50,364 nt of DNA from Singulisphaera sp. GTDB lineage: Bacteria > Planctomycetota > Planctomycetia > Isosphaerales > Isosphaeraceae. A program made the translations under genes and the position numbers. Below are positions 1 through 10,326 of this stretch, one piece after another. The stretch is taken from positions 1 through 50,364 of the forward strand of contig DAIDJG010000358.1 of the NCBI GenBank assembly GCA_027451445.1, in the 5' to 3' direction. Positions within the stretch are counted from its first letter, which is position 1; every line of letters begins with the position of its first letter. A model generated the notes under the pieces. That model worked only from the letters and a program-made list of their open reading frames with translations. It was not told the origin of the DNA and made no database searches.

Positions 1-359
1 GTCGACTCTGGATGCCCGTCCGCCGGCGAGAGTCGCGTTGCACGGAACAAAAGCTCGTTCACGCTGAATTCCCAGTCTCTCGTCGCAGATGCCAACGGAA
101 TAAGCGCAACTTCAAAACTTGGGAAGGGGGGGTTGGGGGGGGTGGGCGAAGGCCGTCCGATGTGTTCAACTCAGCCACGAACCACAGCTTCGGCGGTTAA
201 CAGATTCAGAGCCGCGGGACCAGCCGAGTACGATCGCGGACTCCCCACCCCCCCTTCCCAAGGGGGGGAGTTATATATACTCACGTAGCGCATGCCGATA
301 CTCCGTCGAAAGCATTCGAATTGTAGACGTCAATCCTCCTTCCTCGTGGAGTATGACCC
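1..359. other. Leading intergenic stretch with a C/G-rich inverted repeat
   Basis: I see no credible gene here. Bases 118-132 and 248-262 form a 15-base inverted repeat built on the palindrome CCCCTTCCCAAG, next to runs of G or C. The same motif returns near 23.3 kb, so this is a dispersed repeat. A GGAG at 347-350 lies 9 bases before the GTG start of the next gene. Confidence 0.6.
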
Positions 360-3300
360 GTGCTCTACCTTGCGCTCATCTTCGTAACTCTCTCCCAGGA
401 CATCGACCTGGGCCATGTGACCGAGTCACACGTGATGGTGCCCATGCGGGACGGCACCAAGCTCTCGACGTACCTCTATACTCCGGATGGCAAAGGGCCT
501 TTTCCGGTGCTGTATCAGCAGCGTTACGCCGACCTGCGCGGGGCTTCGACGCGCAAGTCGTTGGCCCGACTGGCGGGGGCCGGCTACGTGGTCGCCGCGC
601 AGAATTTCCGGGGAGCGCAGCTCTCCGAGGGAACATGGGTTGGCTACCGGGCCCTCGGCTGGGGCGAGTTGCGCGACGGTTATGACACGGTCGAATGGCT
701 CGCCCGGCAACCGTGGTCCTCGGGCAAGGTCGGCACGTTCGGCGGCTCACAGTCGGGGTTTGCACAGAACTTCCTGGCGGTGACCCAACCGCCGCACCTC
801 GTTTGCCAGTACATGACCGACACCGGGCTAAGCCTGTTTCACGAGGGTTACCGCATCGGCGGCACCACGCGCCCGGAGCGGTTCAAACAGATGGAATCGG
901 TGTGCCGCAACCCCGAGGACAATCGGCGACTGGTCGCCGAGTGGTTCGCTCACCCCAACTATGACGCGTACTGGGCCGACGAGGATTGCACCCGACACTT
1001 TGACGCGATGGACGTACCCTGCTTCACCGTCGGGAGCTGGTACGATTTCATGTGTGTCGGCTCTGTTGAGAGCTTCATCGGCCGACAGCACCGAGGCGGC
1101 CCGGGCTCGCGCGGAAAGCAGCAGCTCCTGATCGGCCCCTGGCTGCATGGAGGGGCAAGGGAGTCGAGCAAGGTCGGCGAATTGACGTACCCGGAAAACG
1201 CCCATTTCGCCCAGGAAGCGCACATGATCCGCTGGTTCGACCACTACCTCAAAGGGGTCGACAACGGCGTGGAGCGGGAGCCGGTTGTGCGGTACTACAC
1301 GATGGGGGCGGTTGGCGAAAAAGACGCACCAGGGAACGAGTGGCGAACCGCGGCTGACTGGCCCGTATCGGCTCGGGATGATTCCTACTACCTGCGCGAG
1401 GGGGGTAAGCTGTCCCTTCGGCAACCCACGGAAGATGAATCGCAAACGGCGTTTCTAGCCGACCCGCTTCATCCTAACGAGATCCCCGGCCGCGCCTTCC
1501 CCGGGGCCAAGGACGCGCGCGAATTCGAGAAGCAGTCGGAGGTCCGCACGTTCACGAGTGATGTGCTGACGGAGCCGGTCGAGTGGACCGGCAAGGTGCG
1601 CGCGGAGCTATTCGTGACGTCGTCAGCGCGCGATACCGACTTCATCGTCCGCGTCTGCGACGTCTACCCCGACGGCCGCTCCAATCTGCTTATGGACTAC
1701 GTGCGACGCGCCCGCTATCGCGATGGGTACGAGCGCGAGGTGCTGATGGAACCGAACCAGGTCGCCAAGGTCGCGTTCGACGTCGGGTGGATCAGCCAGG
1801 TGTTCAACCGGGGTCATCGGATTCGCATCACGGTCGCCAGCACCGGGGCCCCGTTTTACGAACCGAATCCCAACACGGGCGAAGCGCTCACCGTCGAGCC
1901 GCCCCAGAACACCGTCGTCGCGAAGAACACGGTCCAGCACAATCGACGACATGCCTCACGGATCATCGCGCCGGTCCGCCCTGCCGGCCTTTCGGCAACT
2001 GACCGTGAGCAACTCGAGAGCGGGTTGAGAGCGCTCGAGGACCGGCTCGCGGCACAGCGCAACGTACGGCCGACGCACCTCTCCGAAGACGCCGCGGTGT
2101 TCGCCAAGGGACTCGCCTGGGCACTCCGCTACGATTCCTCGTTTGCGCCGGCAGACATCGCACTCATGAAGCGAGCCCTCGAACGGGGCACCCAGCGTGC
2201 GGAAGCACTCGAACGGGGAACTTGTTCGTGGACGGTAAAGAAAGGGAAGCTCGTTCGCGGATTTGTCTCAGCCATCGACGGGTCCGTCCAGCCCTACGCC
2301 CTGATCGTGCCGTCCGGGTACCAATCGGGAAAGCCCGTCCGGCTGGACGTCGTCTTGCACGGGAGCACCCGGCCCGTCGGGCTCAGCGAGCTCCGCTTCT
2401 TGAGCCGTTTCGACGAGGGGGACGACGGCGGCAAGGGTGCTCCCGACCAGGACTTCATCGAGTTGCACCCCTTGGGACGCGTCGAAAACGGTTACCGCTG
2501 GGCCGGTGAAACGGACGTCCTGGAGGCGATCGCGGCAGTCTGCCATAACTACAACATCGATCGCGATCGGGTCGTCCTGCGTGGCATGTCGATGGGCGCC
2601 TCCGGCACATGGCATCTTGGCCTGAAGCATCCGGATCAGTTCGTCGCGCTCGGGCCTTATTGCGGTTACGTCGACACCCACGAGTTCTCGAGGACGCCGC
2701 TACCGAATTTCGTGAAGGTCGACGCTCTGCCCCCAAATCAGGAAAAAACGCTCCACATGCTCGACTCGGTCGACTACGCCGCCAACGCCGGCGTGGTCCC
2801 TGCCGTGGCCTGCATGGGGGAGAAAGATGTTTTCTTCCAGGCTCACGTGATCATGAGCGCGGCGATGAAAAAGGAAGGGCTCACGCTCACCAACCTGATC
2901 GCGCCGGGGACAGGCCACGTCATCGAGCCCGCCACCCACAAGGAGCAAATGCGGCGCATTGCGGAATACGTCTCAGCAGGGCTGAACCACGCGCCGGCGC
3001 ACCTTCGCTTCGTCACCTGGACGCTCAAGTACAGCCACTGCCACTGGCTCGAGGTTCTCGGCATGGGGGAACACTACGCGCGTGCCGAACTGGAGGCGAC
3101 GCTACTTGATGACGGTGCGGTCGACGTGGTGGAGCCCAAGAATGTCACTCGCTTCGCTATCCGGAGGCCCGGTGTCACCAAGGTTCGCATTAGCGGTGTG
3201 GAGATCCCGCTTCTGGCGAAGCCGGATTATCGTCCCAGAGCCAGCGTCGTGTTCGACAAACGCGAAGGCCGTTGGGTCCACCTCCGCGAGCTCGGTTCCG

Positions 3301-3881
3301 TCGCCCTGAGCGGCAAGCGCCCCGGCGTCCAAGGCCCGATCGACGACGCCTTCACGACCCCGTTTCTCTGCGTGCGAGGGACCGCCAAACCCTGGAACCC
3401 CGCGGTGCAGACCTGGGCCGACGCCAGCCTGAAACGATTCGCGTACGAGTGGAACCGCTACTTCCGCGGTGAACTGCCGGTCAAGGACGATACCCAGGTC
3501 ACGCCCGAAGACGTTCAGCGCTGTAATCTCATCCTCTTCGGCGACCCGGGAAGCAACCTCTGGATCAGCAAGGTGCTTTCCAAATTGCCGATCCGTTGGA
3601 CGCAGGAGGAATGTGCGATCGGCACGACTCGGCTGAGCGCATCGGAGCACGCCCTTATGCTGATCCAGGCGAATCCGCTCGCCGAAGGCCGCTACGTCGT
3701 TCTCAATAGCGGGCACACGTTCCACGAGAACGAGCTGGCGACGCTCAACTACCTCTTGTTCCCAAAGCTGGGAGATTGGGCCCTGGTCAAGGTTCCCGAT
3801 CGTCCCGCGGACTTGCCTCAGGGAGAGGTCGTTGAGACGGGGTTCTTCGACGAACAGTGGGGCGTTTCCGCGAAGCCTTGA
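360..3881 (+). CDS. CocE/NonD-type hydrolase fused to a second alpha/beta hydrolase
   Basis: The protein has 1173 residues. Residues about 18-530 match the CocE/NonD (X-Pro dipeptidyl-peptidase S15) family: the MRDGT opening, the nucleophile elbow GGSQSG with Ser130, and a C-terminal jelly-roll-like part with FVTSSARDTDFIVRV. Residues about 620-890 form a second esterase or PHB-depolymerase-like domain with GMSMGASG and a late TGHV histidine. The last 280 residues are not assigned. Proteins of these families hydrolyse esters or peptides; the substrate here is unknown. The start is GTG at 360, with GGAG 9 bases upstream. The N-terminus is hydrophobic but short for a signal peptide. Joining two complete hydrolase modules in one chain is unusual. 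The gene converges on the aquaporin gene with a 28-base gap. Confidence 0.85.
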   Translation: MLYLALIFVTLSQDIDLGHVTESHVMVPMRDGTKLSTYLYTPDGKGPFPVLYQQRYADLRGASTRKSLARLAGAGYVVAAQNFRGAQLSEGTWVGYRALGWGELRDGYDTVEWLARQPWSSGKVGTFGGSQSGFAQNFLAVTQPPHLVCQYMTDTGLSLFHEGYRIGGTTRPERFKQMESVCRNPEDNRRLVAEWFAHPNYDAYWADEDCTRHFDAMDVPCFTVGSWYDFMCVGSVESFIGRQHRGGPGSRGKQQLLIGPWLHGGARESSKVGELTYPENAHFAQEAHMIRWFDHYLKGVDNGVEREPVVRYYTMGAVGEKDAPGNEWRTAADWPVSARDDSYYLREGGKLSLRQPTEDESQTAFLADPLHPNEIPGRAFPGAKDAREFEKQSEVRTFTSDVLTEPVEWTGKVRAELFVTSSARDTDFIVRVCDVYPDGRSNLLMDYVRRARYRDGYEREVLMEPNQVAKVAFDVGWISQVFNRGHRIRITVASTGAPFYEPNPNTGEALTVEPPQNTVVAKNTVQHNRRHASRIIAPVRPAGLSATDREQLESGLRALEDRLAAQRNVRPTHLSEDAAVFAKGLAWALRYDSSFAPADIALMKRALERGTQRAEALERGTCSWTVKKGKLVRGFVSAIDGSVQPYALIVPSGYQSGKPVRLDVVLHGSTRPVGLSELRFLSRFDEGDDGGKGAPDQDFIELHPLGRVENGYRWAGETDVLEAIAAVCHNYNIDRDRVVLRGMSMGASGTWHLGLKHPDQFVALGPYCGYVDTHEFSRTPLPNFVKVDALPPNQEKTLHMLDSVDYAANAGVVPAVACMGEKDVFFQAHVIMSAAMKKEGLTLTNLIAPGTGHVIEPATHKEQMRRIAEYVSAGLNHAPAHLRFVTWTLKYSHCHWLEVLGMGEHYARAELEATLLDDGAVDVVEPKNVTRFAIRRPGVTKVRISGVEIPLLAKPDYRPRASVVFDKREGRWVHLRELGSVALSGKRPGVQGPIDDAFTTPFLCVRGTAKPWNPAVQTWADASLKRFAYEWNRYFRGELPVKDDTQVTPEDVQRCNLILFGDPGSNLWISKVLSKLPIRWTQEECAIGTTRLSASEHALMLIQANPLAEGRYVVLNSGHTFHENELATLNYLLFPKLGDWALVKVPDRPADLPQGEVVETGFFDEQWGVSAKP

Positions 3882-3909
3882 TCTGGTCTCTCGCTCGTTG
3901 TCCAGAATG

Positions 3910-4743
3910 TCAGGGTGCCATCCGCCCCGTAGGGCTTGGCTCCTCCGCGGGCGGCAGGCGCCGCCCGATGGTCAGGTCGTAGAACCACGTCCCGGCGACT
4001 CCTCCGCAAAGCGGACCGACGATTGGGACCCAGAAATACCACCCGTGCGACTGGAAGACGGCCGGTCCCCATCCCAGGACCGCGGACGCGAGCCTGGGGC
4101 CCAGGTCGCGCGCAGGGTTGATCGCGTAGCCCGTCAACCCGCCCAAGGAGAGTCCGATCGACCAGACGACCACTCCCACGAGCAAAGGCGCCAGGGCGCG
4201 ATGAGGAGCCGTGTTGCGCGGGTCGGTCAACGCGCGAACGGCGATCAAAAGGATGGCCGTGCCGAGGAACTCGCTGAACACGTTGCGCGTGACGTCGTCA
4301 AAACGCGGATAGGTGGCAAAAACCCCTGCGCCTCCCGCCGCCGCGCCGTCCAGCTTCCCGTCGAGCATGGCTCCGCGAACCGAGATCCCTTGTTTCGACT
4401 CGAACGCGCGAAACGCGTCGGCATAGTCGTAGTACACGATCGACGCCGCGACAAACGCACCCGCAACCTGCGCCAGCCAGTACGGCGCAACGCGAGTGGC
4501 CGGGAAATCTCCCCTGGTCGCCAGGGCCAGCGACACCGCCGGATTGAGATGTCCGCCGCCGAGCCGGCCCGCGACGTAGATCGCAATCGCGACGGCAAGT
4601 GCCCAGCCCGTCGTAATCACGATCCAGTCGGCCTGCTTGTCGAGGAGCACGACCGAGGCGACCACGCCATCGCCCAGGAGGACCAGAAGGGCGGTTCCCA
4701 GAAACTCGCCCCAGAGCGCATCTCGCAGTGGTGGTTCCGTCAT
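3910..4743 (-). CDS. glpF: Aquaglyceroporin (MIP family), GlpF-like
   Basis: This is an inner-membrane channel for glycerol and small solutes. It carries the two half-helix motifs, HLNPAVS in the first half and INPARDLGPR in the second. Asp after NPAR is typical of glycerol facilitators rather than strict water channels. Six hydrophobic segments are visible, and the N-terminal GEFLGTALLVLLGDG is the usual family opening. I chose ATG at 4743 because it leaves a family-like N-terminus (MTEPPLRDALWGEF). ATG at 4752 and TTG at 4779, the latter with AAGG 8 bases upstream, remain possible. An extra loop of about 40 residues lies between helices 3 and 4 (region of AFRAFESKQGISVRG). The gene is divergent from thyA. 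Confidence 0.88.
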   Translation of the reverse strand: MTEPPLRDALWGEFLGTALLVLLGDGVVASVVLLDKQADWIVITTGWALAVAIAIYVAGRLGGGHLNPAVSLALATRGDFPATRVAPYWLAQVAGAFVAASIVYYDYADAFRAFESKQGISVRGAMLDGKLDGAAAGGAGVFATYPRFDDVTRNVFSEFLGTAILLIAVRALTDPRNTAPHRALAPLLVGVVVWSIGLSLGGLTGYAINPARDLGPRLASAVLGWGPAVFQSHGWYFWVPIVGPLCGGVAGTWFYDLTIGRRLPPAEEPSPTGRMAP

Positions 4744-4942
4744 GGCCGACATTGCACCCGGTAAGACGGCCGCGATCAAGCGGCCAGCCTTGGAAAACCG
4801 AGCCGGCGAATCGATTCGCGCCGGCCAAGCTCTCCCCGCCGGCTCGGTTCCGGGATAGAATATCGACCTGTCATCTCCGAAGGAGCGAGTACGTTCCGTG
4901 GGAGTTCAGAAAACGGGGCGTCGACTCGCAAGGGTTCGGATC

Positions 4943-5782
4943 ATGAAGCAATACCTGGACCTCCTCCGGCTCATCTACGAACAGGGCGAAGAAAAGGCGT
5001 CGCGGGCCGTACTCGAAAGCACAGGGACCAAGCCCAGGACGAGAAGTCTGTTCGGCTATCAGAACCGCTACGACCTCACGCAGGGGTTCCCCCTCGTTAC
5101 GACCAAGTACGTCCCGTTCAAGCAGGTCGTCGTCGAGCTCTTGTGGTTCCTGAGCGGCTCGACGAACGTGGAATACCTCCGCCAGCACCGCGTGAAAATC
5201 TGGGACCAGTGGGCCGACGAAAACGGCGATCTCGGTCCCATCTACGGCAAACAATGGCGTGCATGGGACGCGGGCGACGGACAGACCGTGGATCAGGTCG
5301 CCGAACTGCTCAAAGGGATCGAGCAGGTCAAACGCGATCCCACCGCATCAGCCGCGCGTCGCCTGATTCTCACTGCCTGGAACCCGGCCGATCTCTCGAA
5401 GATCCGCGGTCCGTCGGGCTGCCACACGTTTTGCCAGTTCTCCATGAACCAAGGGCGACTCTCCTGCCAGCTCTATCAGCGCTCGGCCGACATGTTCCTC
5501 GGCGTCCCCTGGAACATCGCCAGCTACGCGCTGCTCACTCACCTCGTCGCCAGGGTGACGGGCCTCGAGGTCCACGAGTTTATCCATACGTTTGGCGATG
5601 CGCATATCTATGAGAACCACCTGGAGCAGGTTGCCGAGCAGATCTATCGCCGCGAGCCGTTCCCGCTGCCGAAGCTGGTGATCGACGACAGCGTCACGAG
5701 CCTCGACGGCCTTTCACCCGAGCAGTTCCGGCTGGTCGGCTATCAGCATCACCCCCGACTCTCCGGCGAGGTGGCGGTGTGA
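4943..5782 (+). CDS. thyA: Thymidylate synthase
   Basis: It makes dTMP from dUMP using methylene-tetrahydrofolate, in the cytosol. The 279-residue length fits the family. Visible features are the folate/dUMP-binding core (LWFLSGSTN, IWDQWA, GPIYGKQWR), the Arg pair before ILTAWNP, the catalytic Cys160 followed by His, LSCQLYQRSADMFLGVPWNIASYALL, and HTFGDAHIYENH. The residues before the catalytic Cys read GPSGCH rather than the usual PPCH or APCH, so the proline next to the nucleophile is replaced by glycine. I chose ATG at 4943, with AGGG 8 bases upstream, over an ATG-like start at 4898 that adds 15 unconserved residues. It is followed after 10 bases by folA, the enzyme that recycles its folate product. 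Confidence 0.95.
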   Translation: MKQYLDLLRLIYEQGEEKASRAVLESTGTKPRTRSLFGYQNRYDLTQGFPLVTTKYVPFKQVVVELLWFLSGSTNVEYLRQHRVKIWDQWADENGDLGPIYGKQWRAWDAGDGQTVDQVAELLKGIEQVKRDPTASAARRLILTAWNPADLSKIRGPSGCHTFCQFSMNQGRLSCQLYQRSADMFLGVPWNIASYALLTHLVARVTGLEVHEFIHTFGDAHIYENHLEQVAEQIYRREPFPLPKLVIDDSVTSLDGLSPEQFRLVGYQHHPRLSGEVAV

Positions 5783-5792
5783 GAGGTCAGCC

Positions 5793-6371
5793 ATGACGAT
5801 TACGGCGATTGTCGCGATGGATCGCTCGGGCCTGATCGGCGATGGCCTCAAGATGCCCTGGCACCTCCCTCGCGATCTGAGACGATTTCGCAAGCACACG
5901 TTGGGTAAGCCGATCATCATGGGCCGGCGCACTTTCGAATCGCTGCGCTCCCCCCTGCCCGACCGGCTCAATATCGTGTTGACGCGTGACGCCTCATTCC
6001 GGTCGGACGGGATCACAGTGGCTCATTCGATCGAGGAAGCATTGAAGCTCGCCCAGTCGTTCCTCACGCAACGGGGTGGCGACGAAGTGATGGTCATTGG
6101 TGGCGGCGCTGTGTTTGCGGCGACGGTTCCCCGTTGGAACCGTTTGCTCCTGACGGTCGTCGAAGGCGAATTTCGGGGGGACACCTACTTCCCGGTCGAT
6201 CGTCTCCGCGACCAACACTGGCGGCTTCTGGCTCGGGAGTACTCCGACGCCGACCCCAAGAACGCTCATCCGCACTGGTTCCTGGACCTGGCATGCCAGG
6301 GGAAAGCCCAGGGACCGGACGATTTCGACGTGCAGTCGTGGCTGGCTAACCCCACATTTCCTCTCCGTTGA
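5793..6371 (+). CDS. folA: Dihydrofolate reductase
   Basis: It reduces dihydrofolate to tetrahydrofolate with NADPH and so works directly after ThyA. The order of motifs is typical: [15 protein letters not shown] at the N-terminus, [41 protein letters not shown], and [37 protein letters not shown]. The protein has 192 residues, about 25-30 more than the E. coli enzyme; the extra length is a C-terminal tail ending PTFPLR. GAGAGG lies just before the ATG. The 10-base gap to thyA and the short gap to the sulfatase suggest one transcript. Confidence 0.95.
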   Translation: MTITAIVAMDRSGLIGDGLKMPWHLPRDLRRFRKHTLGKPIIMGRRTFESLRSPLPDRLNIVLTRDASFRSDGITVAHSIEEALKLAQSFLTQRGGDEVMVIGGGAVFAATVPRWNRLLLTVVEGEFRGDTYFPVDRLRDQHWRLLAREYSDADPKNAHPHWFLDLACQGKAQGPDDFDVQSWLANPTFPLR

Positions 6372-6381
6372 GGCTACTACG

Positions 6382-7830
6382 TTGAATGCGCTGCGCCGTC
6401 TGCTGCTTGTGCTCGTGATCGTTGGGACGGTCTGTTGCACCTCGCGACTCTCGGCCGCGGAGACGCCGAACATCGTCCTGATTTTCGCCGACGACCTCGG
6501 CTATGGCGATCTCGGGTGTTACGGCGCGAAGGGCTATACCACGCCGAACCTCGACCGCCTGGCTCGCGAGGGGATCCGGTTCACGAGTTTTTACTCCGCC
6601 CAGCCAGTCTGCTCGGCCTCGCGCACAGGTCTGTTGACGGGCTGTTACCCCAATCGGCTCGGCATCCACGGAGCGCTTGGACCGAACGCGAAACACGGAA
6701 TCGCCTCGGGAGAGATGACGCTGGCCGAGTTGGTCAAACAGAAGGGCTACGCGACGGGCATGGCCGGCAAGTGGCACCTCGGGCATCATCCTCCCTTCTT
6801 GCCCACGAGGCACGGCTTTGACGAGTACTTCGGACTCCCCTACTCCAACGATATGTGGCCGCGCCATCCTGAAGCAAAGCCAGGATCATATCCCCCGCTG
6901 CCGCTGTTCGAGAACGAGCGGATCGTGAACGCAGACGTCACCGCCGAGGACCAGAACCACCTCACCGCGCAGTACTCCGAGCGCGCTCTGCACTTCATCG
7001 AGACGAACAAGAACCGCCCCTTCTTCTTCTATCTCGCCCACTCCATGCCGCACGTTCCCCTCGGCGCGAGCGAGCGCTTTCGAGGCTCCTCCGATGCCGG
7101 CCTCTACGGCGACGTGATCCAGGAGATCGACGCCTCGGTCGGAGCAATCCTCGATGCGCTCGACAAGCACGGCCTGACGGAGAACACCCTCGTCATGTTC
7201 ACGAGCGACAATGGCCCGTGGTTGAGCTACGGCAACCACGCCGGCTCGGCCGGCCCGCTCCGCGAGGGGAAGGGGACGACGTTCGAAGGTGGCGTTCGCG
7301 AGCCGTTCCTGGCTCGCTGGCCCGGCAAGATCCCCGCCGGTGCGGTTCAAAACGAGCCGGCGATGACGATCGACCTCCTCCCCACCGTGGCCCACCTCAT
7401 CGGCGCGGAGCTGCCCAAGCACCCGATCGACGGCCTGGACATCTGGCCCTTGCTTGCGAACCAACCGGGAGCGAAGAACCCTCATGAAGCCTATTACTTC
7501 TATTACAACCTCGGTGAGCTGCAAGCCGTGCGCAGTGGACCATGGAAGTTGATCCTTCCCCACACCGCACGGCTGATTCAGGATCGAGGCCACGACGGTG
7601 CGCCGGGCAAGTACAAGGCAACAATGGTCGGACAATCACTGTATAACCTCGATGACGATCTCGGTGAAACGACGGACGTCGCCGCTCGCCACCCCGAAAT
7701 CGTCGAACGGTTGCTCGGATATGCCGAAAAAGCACGCTCGGACATGGGCGACTCGCTGACCAAGCGCAAGGGAAGCGGCGTTCGCGCTGCCGGTGAGCTG
7801 CATTCCTCCAGCACGCCGCAGGCCAAGTGA
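6382..7830 (+). CDS. Secreted type I sulfatase (arylsulfatase family)
   Basis: The 482-residue protein begins with a signal peptide (about residues 1-26, cut near SAAE). Type I sulfatases hydrolyse sulfate esters, often of algal polysaccharides in planctomycetes. Asp37 and Asp38 in FADDLGYGD are metal ligands. Cys77 in [11 protein letters not shown] is the residue converted to formylglycine, and GKWHLGHH follows at the expected place. FTSDNGPW supplies the other metal ligands. The start is TTG at 6382 with GAGG 8 bases upstream. It lies 10 bases after folA on the same strand, although its role is unrelated. An enzyme that matures the cysteine is not seen in the window. Confidence 0.93.
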   Translation: MNALRRLLLVLVIVGTVCCTSRLSAAETPNIVLIFADDLGYGDLGCYGAKGYTTPNLDRLAREGIRFTSFYSAQPVCSASRTGLLTGCYPNRLGIHGALGPNAKHGIASGEMTLAELVKQKGYATGMAGKWHLGHHPPFLPTRHGFDEYFGLPYSNDMWPRHPEAKPGSYPPLPLFENERIVNADVTAEDQNHLTAQYSERALHFIETNKNRPFFFYLAHSMPHVPLGASERFRGSSDAGLYGDVIQEIDASVGAILDALDKHGLTENTLVMFTSDNGPWLSYGNHAGSAGPLREGKGTTFEGGVREPFLARWPGKIPAGAVQNEPAMTIDLLPTVAHLIGAELPKHPIDGLDIWPLLANQPGAKNPHEAYYFYYNLGELQAVRSGPWKLILPHTARLIQDRGHDGAPGKYKATMVGQSLYNLDDDLGETTDVAARHPEIVERLLGYAEKARSDMGDSLTKRKGSGVRAAGELHSSSTPQAK

Positions 7831-8054
7831 ATTCGTTGCAAAGGCTCGCGGTGATTCGAAGCGAAACGCGCCGCTTCCTGGTAAGATAGTCGAGGCGGCC
7901 AACAATTGGTGCCCGTCGTTTGTCTCGGACAGGGCTACTGAAGGCGGGCCATGCGGTTCCCTCTTCGCTCGCCAGATGCTTGACCGCTCCCAAAATCGTG
8001 GTGAGGAGCAGCAAGTTCCCGGGCAACCGGCCTGCGTTTTTGCGCATAATTTTC

Positions 8055-8708
8055 ATGAACATCCGATTTCGATGTTCGGGATGTGGCAAGTCGTATTCCA
8101 GCTCTGAGGAAACGGCCGGGAAGAAGATGCGCTGCCGGGTGTGCGGAACGATTCAGTGGATCCCGGCTGCCAAGGCCGAATCAGCCCCCAAGGACGAATA
8201 CGCGGTCGCTCTGGACGATGCGGAAACCAAAGATCAGGGTGAGACGTCGTTATTCGTCCCGACGTTGGGGAAAGACCGGTCCGCGGGATCGTCCGCCGCG
8301 CCGGCGCGCGCGTTTCACCCTGGCAAAAAGCGACGCCCGCGCGGCCAATGGCGCGTTTGGTTCGACGCGGTGGCTCGCGACACGAGCCTGCTCGAGCGCG
8401 AGAGCACGTGCCTCATTCTCTTGAGTCTCGCGGATCTGTTCTTGACCTACATCCTGCTGCGCCAGGGGGCTCACTTTTATGAGTCGAACCCAGTCGCGCA
8501 ATGGTTCTTCCAGCGCTGGAACATGGCAGGGATGACGTTTTTCAAATTTGGACTGATCGGCGGGGTCATCGCGATTGGCGAGGTCGTCGAAAGGAAACGC
8601 CCTGGCCTGGGCCGGGCCGTGCTGTCTTTCGGCTGCGTGGCCGCCGCGATCGTCGTTTGCTACAGCTTGAAGTTGCTGTTTCAGCACGGCGGTGCGGACG
8701 GGTTTTGA
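8055..8708 (+). CDS. Zinc-ribbon protein with a C-terminal DUF5658 membrane domain
   Basis: The protein has 217 residues. Cys7/Cys10 and Cys27/Cys30 form a zinc ribbon. A low-complexity linker runs to about residue 105. The C-terminal part has three or four hydrophobic helices with the DUF5658-like pattern LADLFLTYILLRQGAHFYESNPVA. The ribbon would lie in the cytoplasm and the rest in the inner membrane; no function is known. I chose ATG at 8055, directly before the first cysteine motif; the frame also continues upstream to 7920 with no conserved content. No clear ribosome-binding site is visible, so the start is less sure than the identity. Confidence 0.75.
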   Translation: MNIRFRCSGCGKSYSSSEETAGKKMRCRVCGTIQWIPAAKAESAPKDEYAVALDDAETKDQGETSLFVPTLGKDRSAGSSAAPARAFHPGKKRRPRGQWRVWFDAVARDTSLLERESTCLILLSLADLFLTYILLRQGAHFYESNPVAQWFFQRWNMAGMTFFKFGLIGGVIAIGEVVERKRPGLGRAVLSFGCVAAAIVVCYSLKLLFQHGGADGF

Positions 8709-8744
8709 ACCTAACACCGCTCAATGCGTTGTAGACCCTGAGAT

Positions 8745-10052
8745 TCAGCAAGCGGCCGTGTTAATGGGTTCGTGCCCCTTGACCCGTGCTCCAAACGAGA
8801 CGGGTAGTGACTCGATGCCGCGCAACAGCAGCCCTCGTCGCCACGGCAGCCGATCGGGTCGCAACTTCAAACGCAGGTTGGGGAGCCGTCTCAACAGCGT
8901 GACGATGGCGATCTGCGCTTCCAAACGGGCGAGCGGCGCACCCAGGCAGAAGTGCGGTCCAAGGCCGAACGAGAGGTGCCTGTTCGGATCACGCGTGATG
9001 TCGAGTGTATCGGGCTCTGAGAATTGTCTGGCGTCTCGATTCGCGGAGGCAATGACCGCGAAGACGAGTCCCCCGCGCGGGATGGTCACGCCGGCGACCG
9101 AGACGTCCTCACGCGCGAATCGTTCGGGGGCAATCTCGACCGGACTCGTGTAGCGGAGGAACTCCTCAACTGCGGGCTTGATCAGGGAGGGATCGTTTCG
9201 GAGCTTCTCGAACTGCTCCGGATGTTCCAGGAGCGCCAGCATCCCGTTGCCGATCAGGTTTACGGTCGTCTCATGCCCGGCCACGAGAAGCAGGAGGACC
9301 ATCGCCACGAGCTCGGATTCGCTCAGGACGGCCCCCCCCTCTTCGACCTGGATGAACGCGCTGATGAGATCGTCCCTCGGCTGGGCGCGACGAGTCTCGA
9401 GCGACGTCCGGATATAACGCGTGAGGGCCCAGGCGTTGGGAATTCCTTTCCACAACCGGCCCGGCGACGCGCCGGCGGAAAGCACGGCGTTGGACCAACG
9501 GTGGAACCGATTCCGATCCTCTACCGGCACGCCCAGGATTTCCGCGATGATCGTCGTGGGCAGCGGGAGCGCGTAGTCGCGAACCAGGTCCATCGTCCCT
9601 CGGCGCTCGACACGATCGAGGAGCTCTTCCGTGAGTCGCTCGACACGCACGCGTCTTTGTTCCATCAAGCGCGGTGTGAACACCTTCTGCGCGAGCGCCC
9701 GCAGCCGAGTATGGTCCGGCGGATCCAGATTGACGAGGTTGCGCCGCAGCGAGGGGAACAGCTTGCGAAACCACGGCAGCCGTCTGAGCTGTTCGGGCGT
9801 CATTGCATTGGCGATGTCCTTCGCGAACCGCTCGTCCTTCAGGACCATCGCCACGTCGTCGTACCGGGTCACAAGCCAGGCCGATTCCTTGGTCGCCAGC
9901 GTCATGCGGTGGACCGGCGCTTCGTCTCGCAGCCGCGCGTAGAACGGAAACGGATTCGCCTTGAACTCTGGGCTCGCGAGGTTCGCCGGCTCATCGGCCA
10001 GCGATCGGCGAATGTTGGAAATGCGCGGAAACCAGCGCAAGGAGCACCTCAT
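8745..10052 (-). CDS. Cytochrome P450
   Basis: This is a soluble heme-thiolate monooxygenase of the bacterial CYP107-like type; its substrate cannot be read from the sequence. The I-helix motif AGHETT, the K-helix ExxR in EEFLRY, and the heme loop FGLGPHFCLGAPLAR with the cysteine ligand are all present in order. With ATG at 10052 the protein has 435 residues, a normal length. The frame stays open to 10166, adding 38 residues that look unconserved. No redox partner gene lies beside it. It is divergent from the S9 peptidase at 10327, leaving about 270 bases for both promoters. The C-terminus (VKGHEPINTAAC) runs past the usual end of the family. Confidence 0.93.
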   Translation of the reverse strand: MRCSLRWFPRISNIRRSLADEPANLASPEFKANPFPFYARLRDEAPVHRMTLATKESAWLVTRYDDVAMVLKDERFAKDIANAMTPEQLRRLPWFRKLFPSLRRNLVNLDPPDHTRLRALAQKVFTPRLMEQRRVRVERLTEELLDRVERRGTMDLVRDYALPLPTTIIAEILGVPVEDRNRFHRWSNAVLSAGASPGRLWKGIPNAWALTRYIRTSLETRRAQPRDDLISAFIQVEEGGAVLSESELVAMVLLLLVAGHETTVNLIGNGMLALLEHPEQFEKLRNDPSLIKPAVEEFLRYTSPVEIAPERFAREDVSVAGVTIPRGGLVFAVIASANRDARQFSEPDTLDITRDPNRHLSFGLGPHFCLGAPLARLEAQIAIVTLLRRLPNLRLKLRPDRLPWRRGLLLRGIESLPVSFGARVKGHEPINTAAC

Positions 10053-10326
10053 TTCGCTGCGACGCGACCACCAATCGGCCCGTGCAACAGGGACGGACAG
10101 CGCTGGCTCAAGAGAGAGCTCGCCGCCCCGTCTGACAATTGCCACATATCGACCGAGGCGGGTCAAGCCGTGGGACCAGGTCCGTTTCCTTTGCAGCAGC
10201 CCGCGGCGCCCACTTGGTCCCTCTCGCCGACTCGTTCACACTCTACTTTTGCTATCATAACGCGGCCCGGGAGGCGTTGCGACTTGCCCGACCAACAGAA
10301 GGAATCCCGAAAGGAGCGAATCCTTC

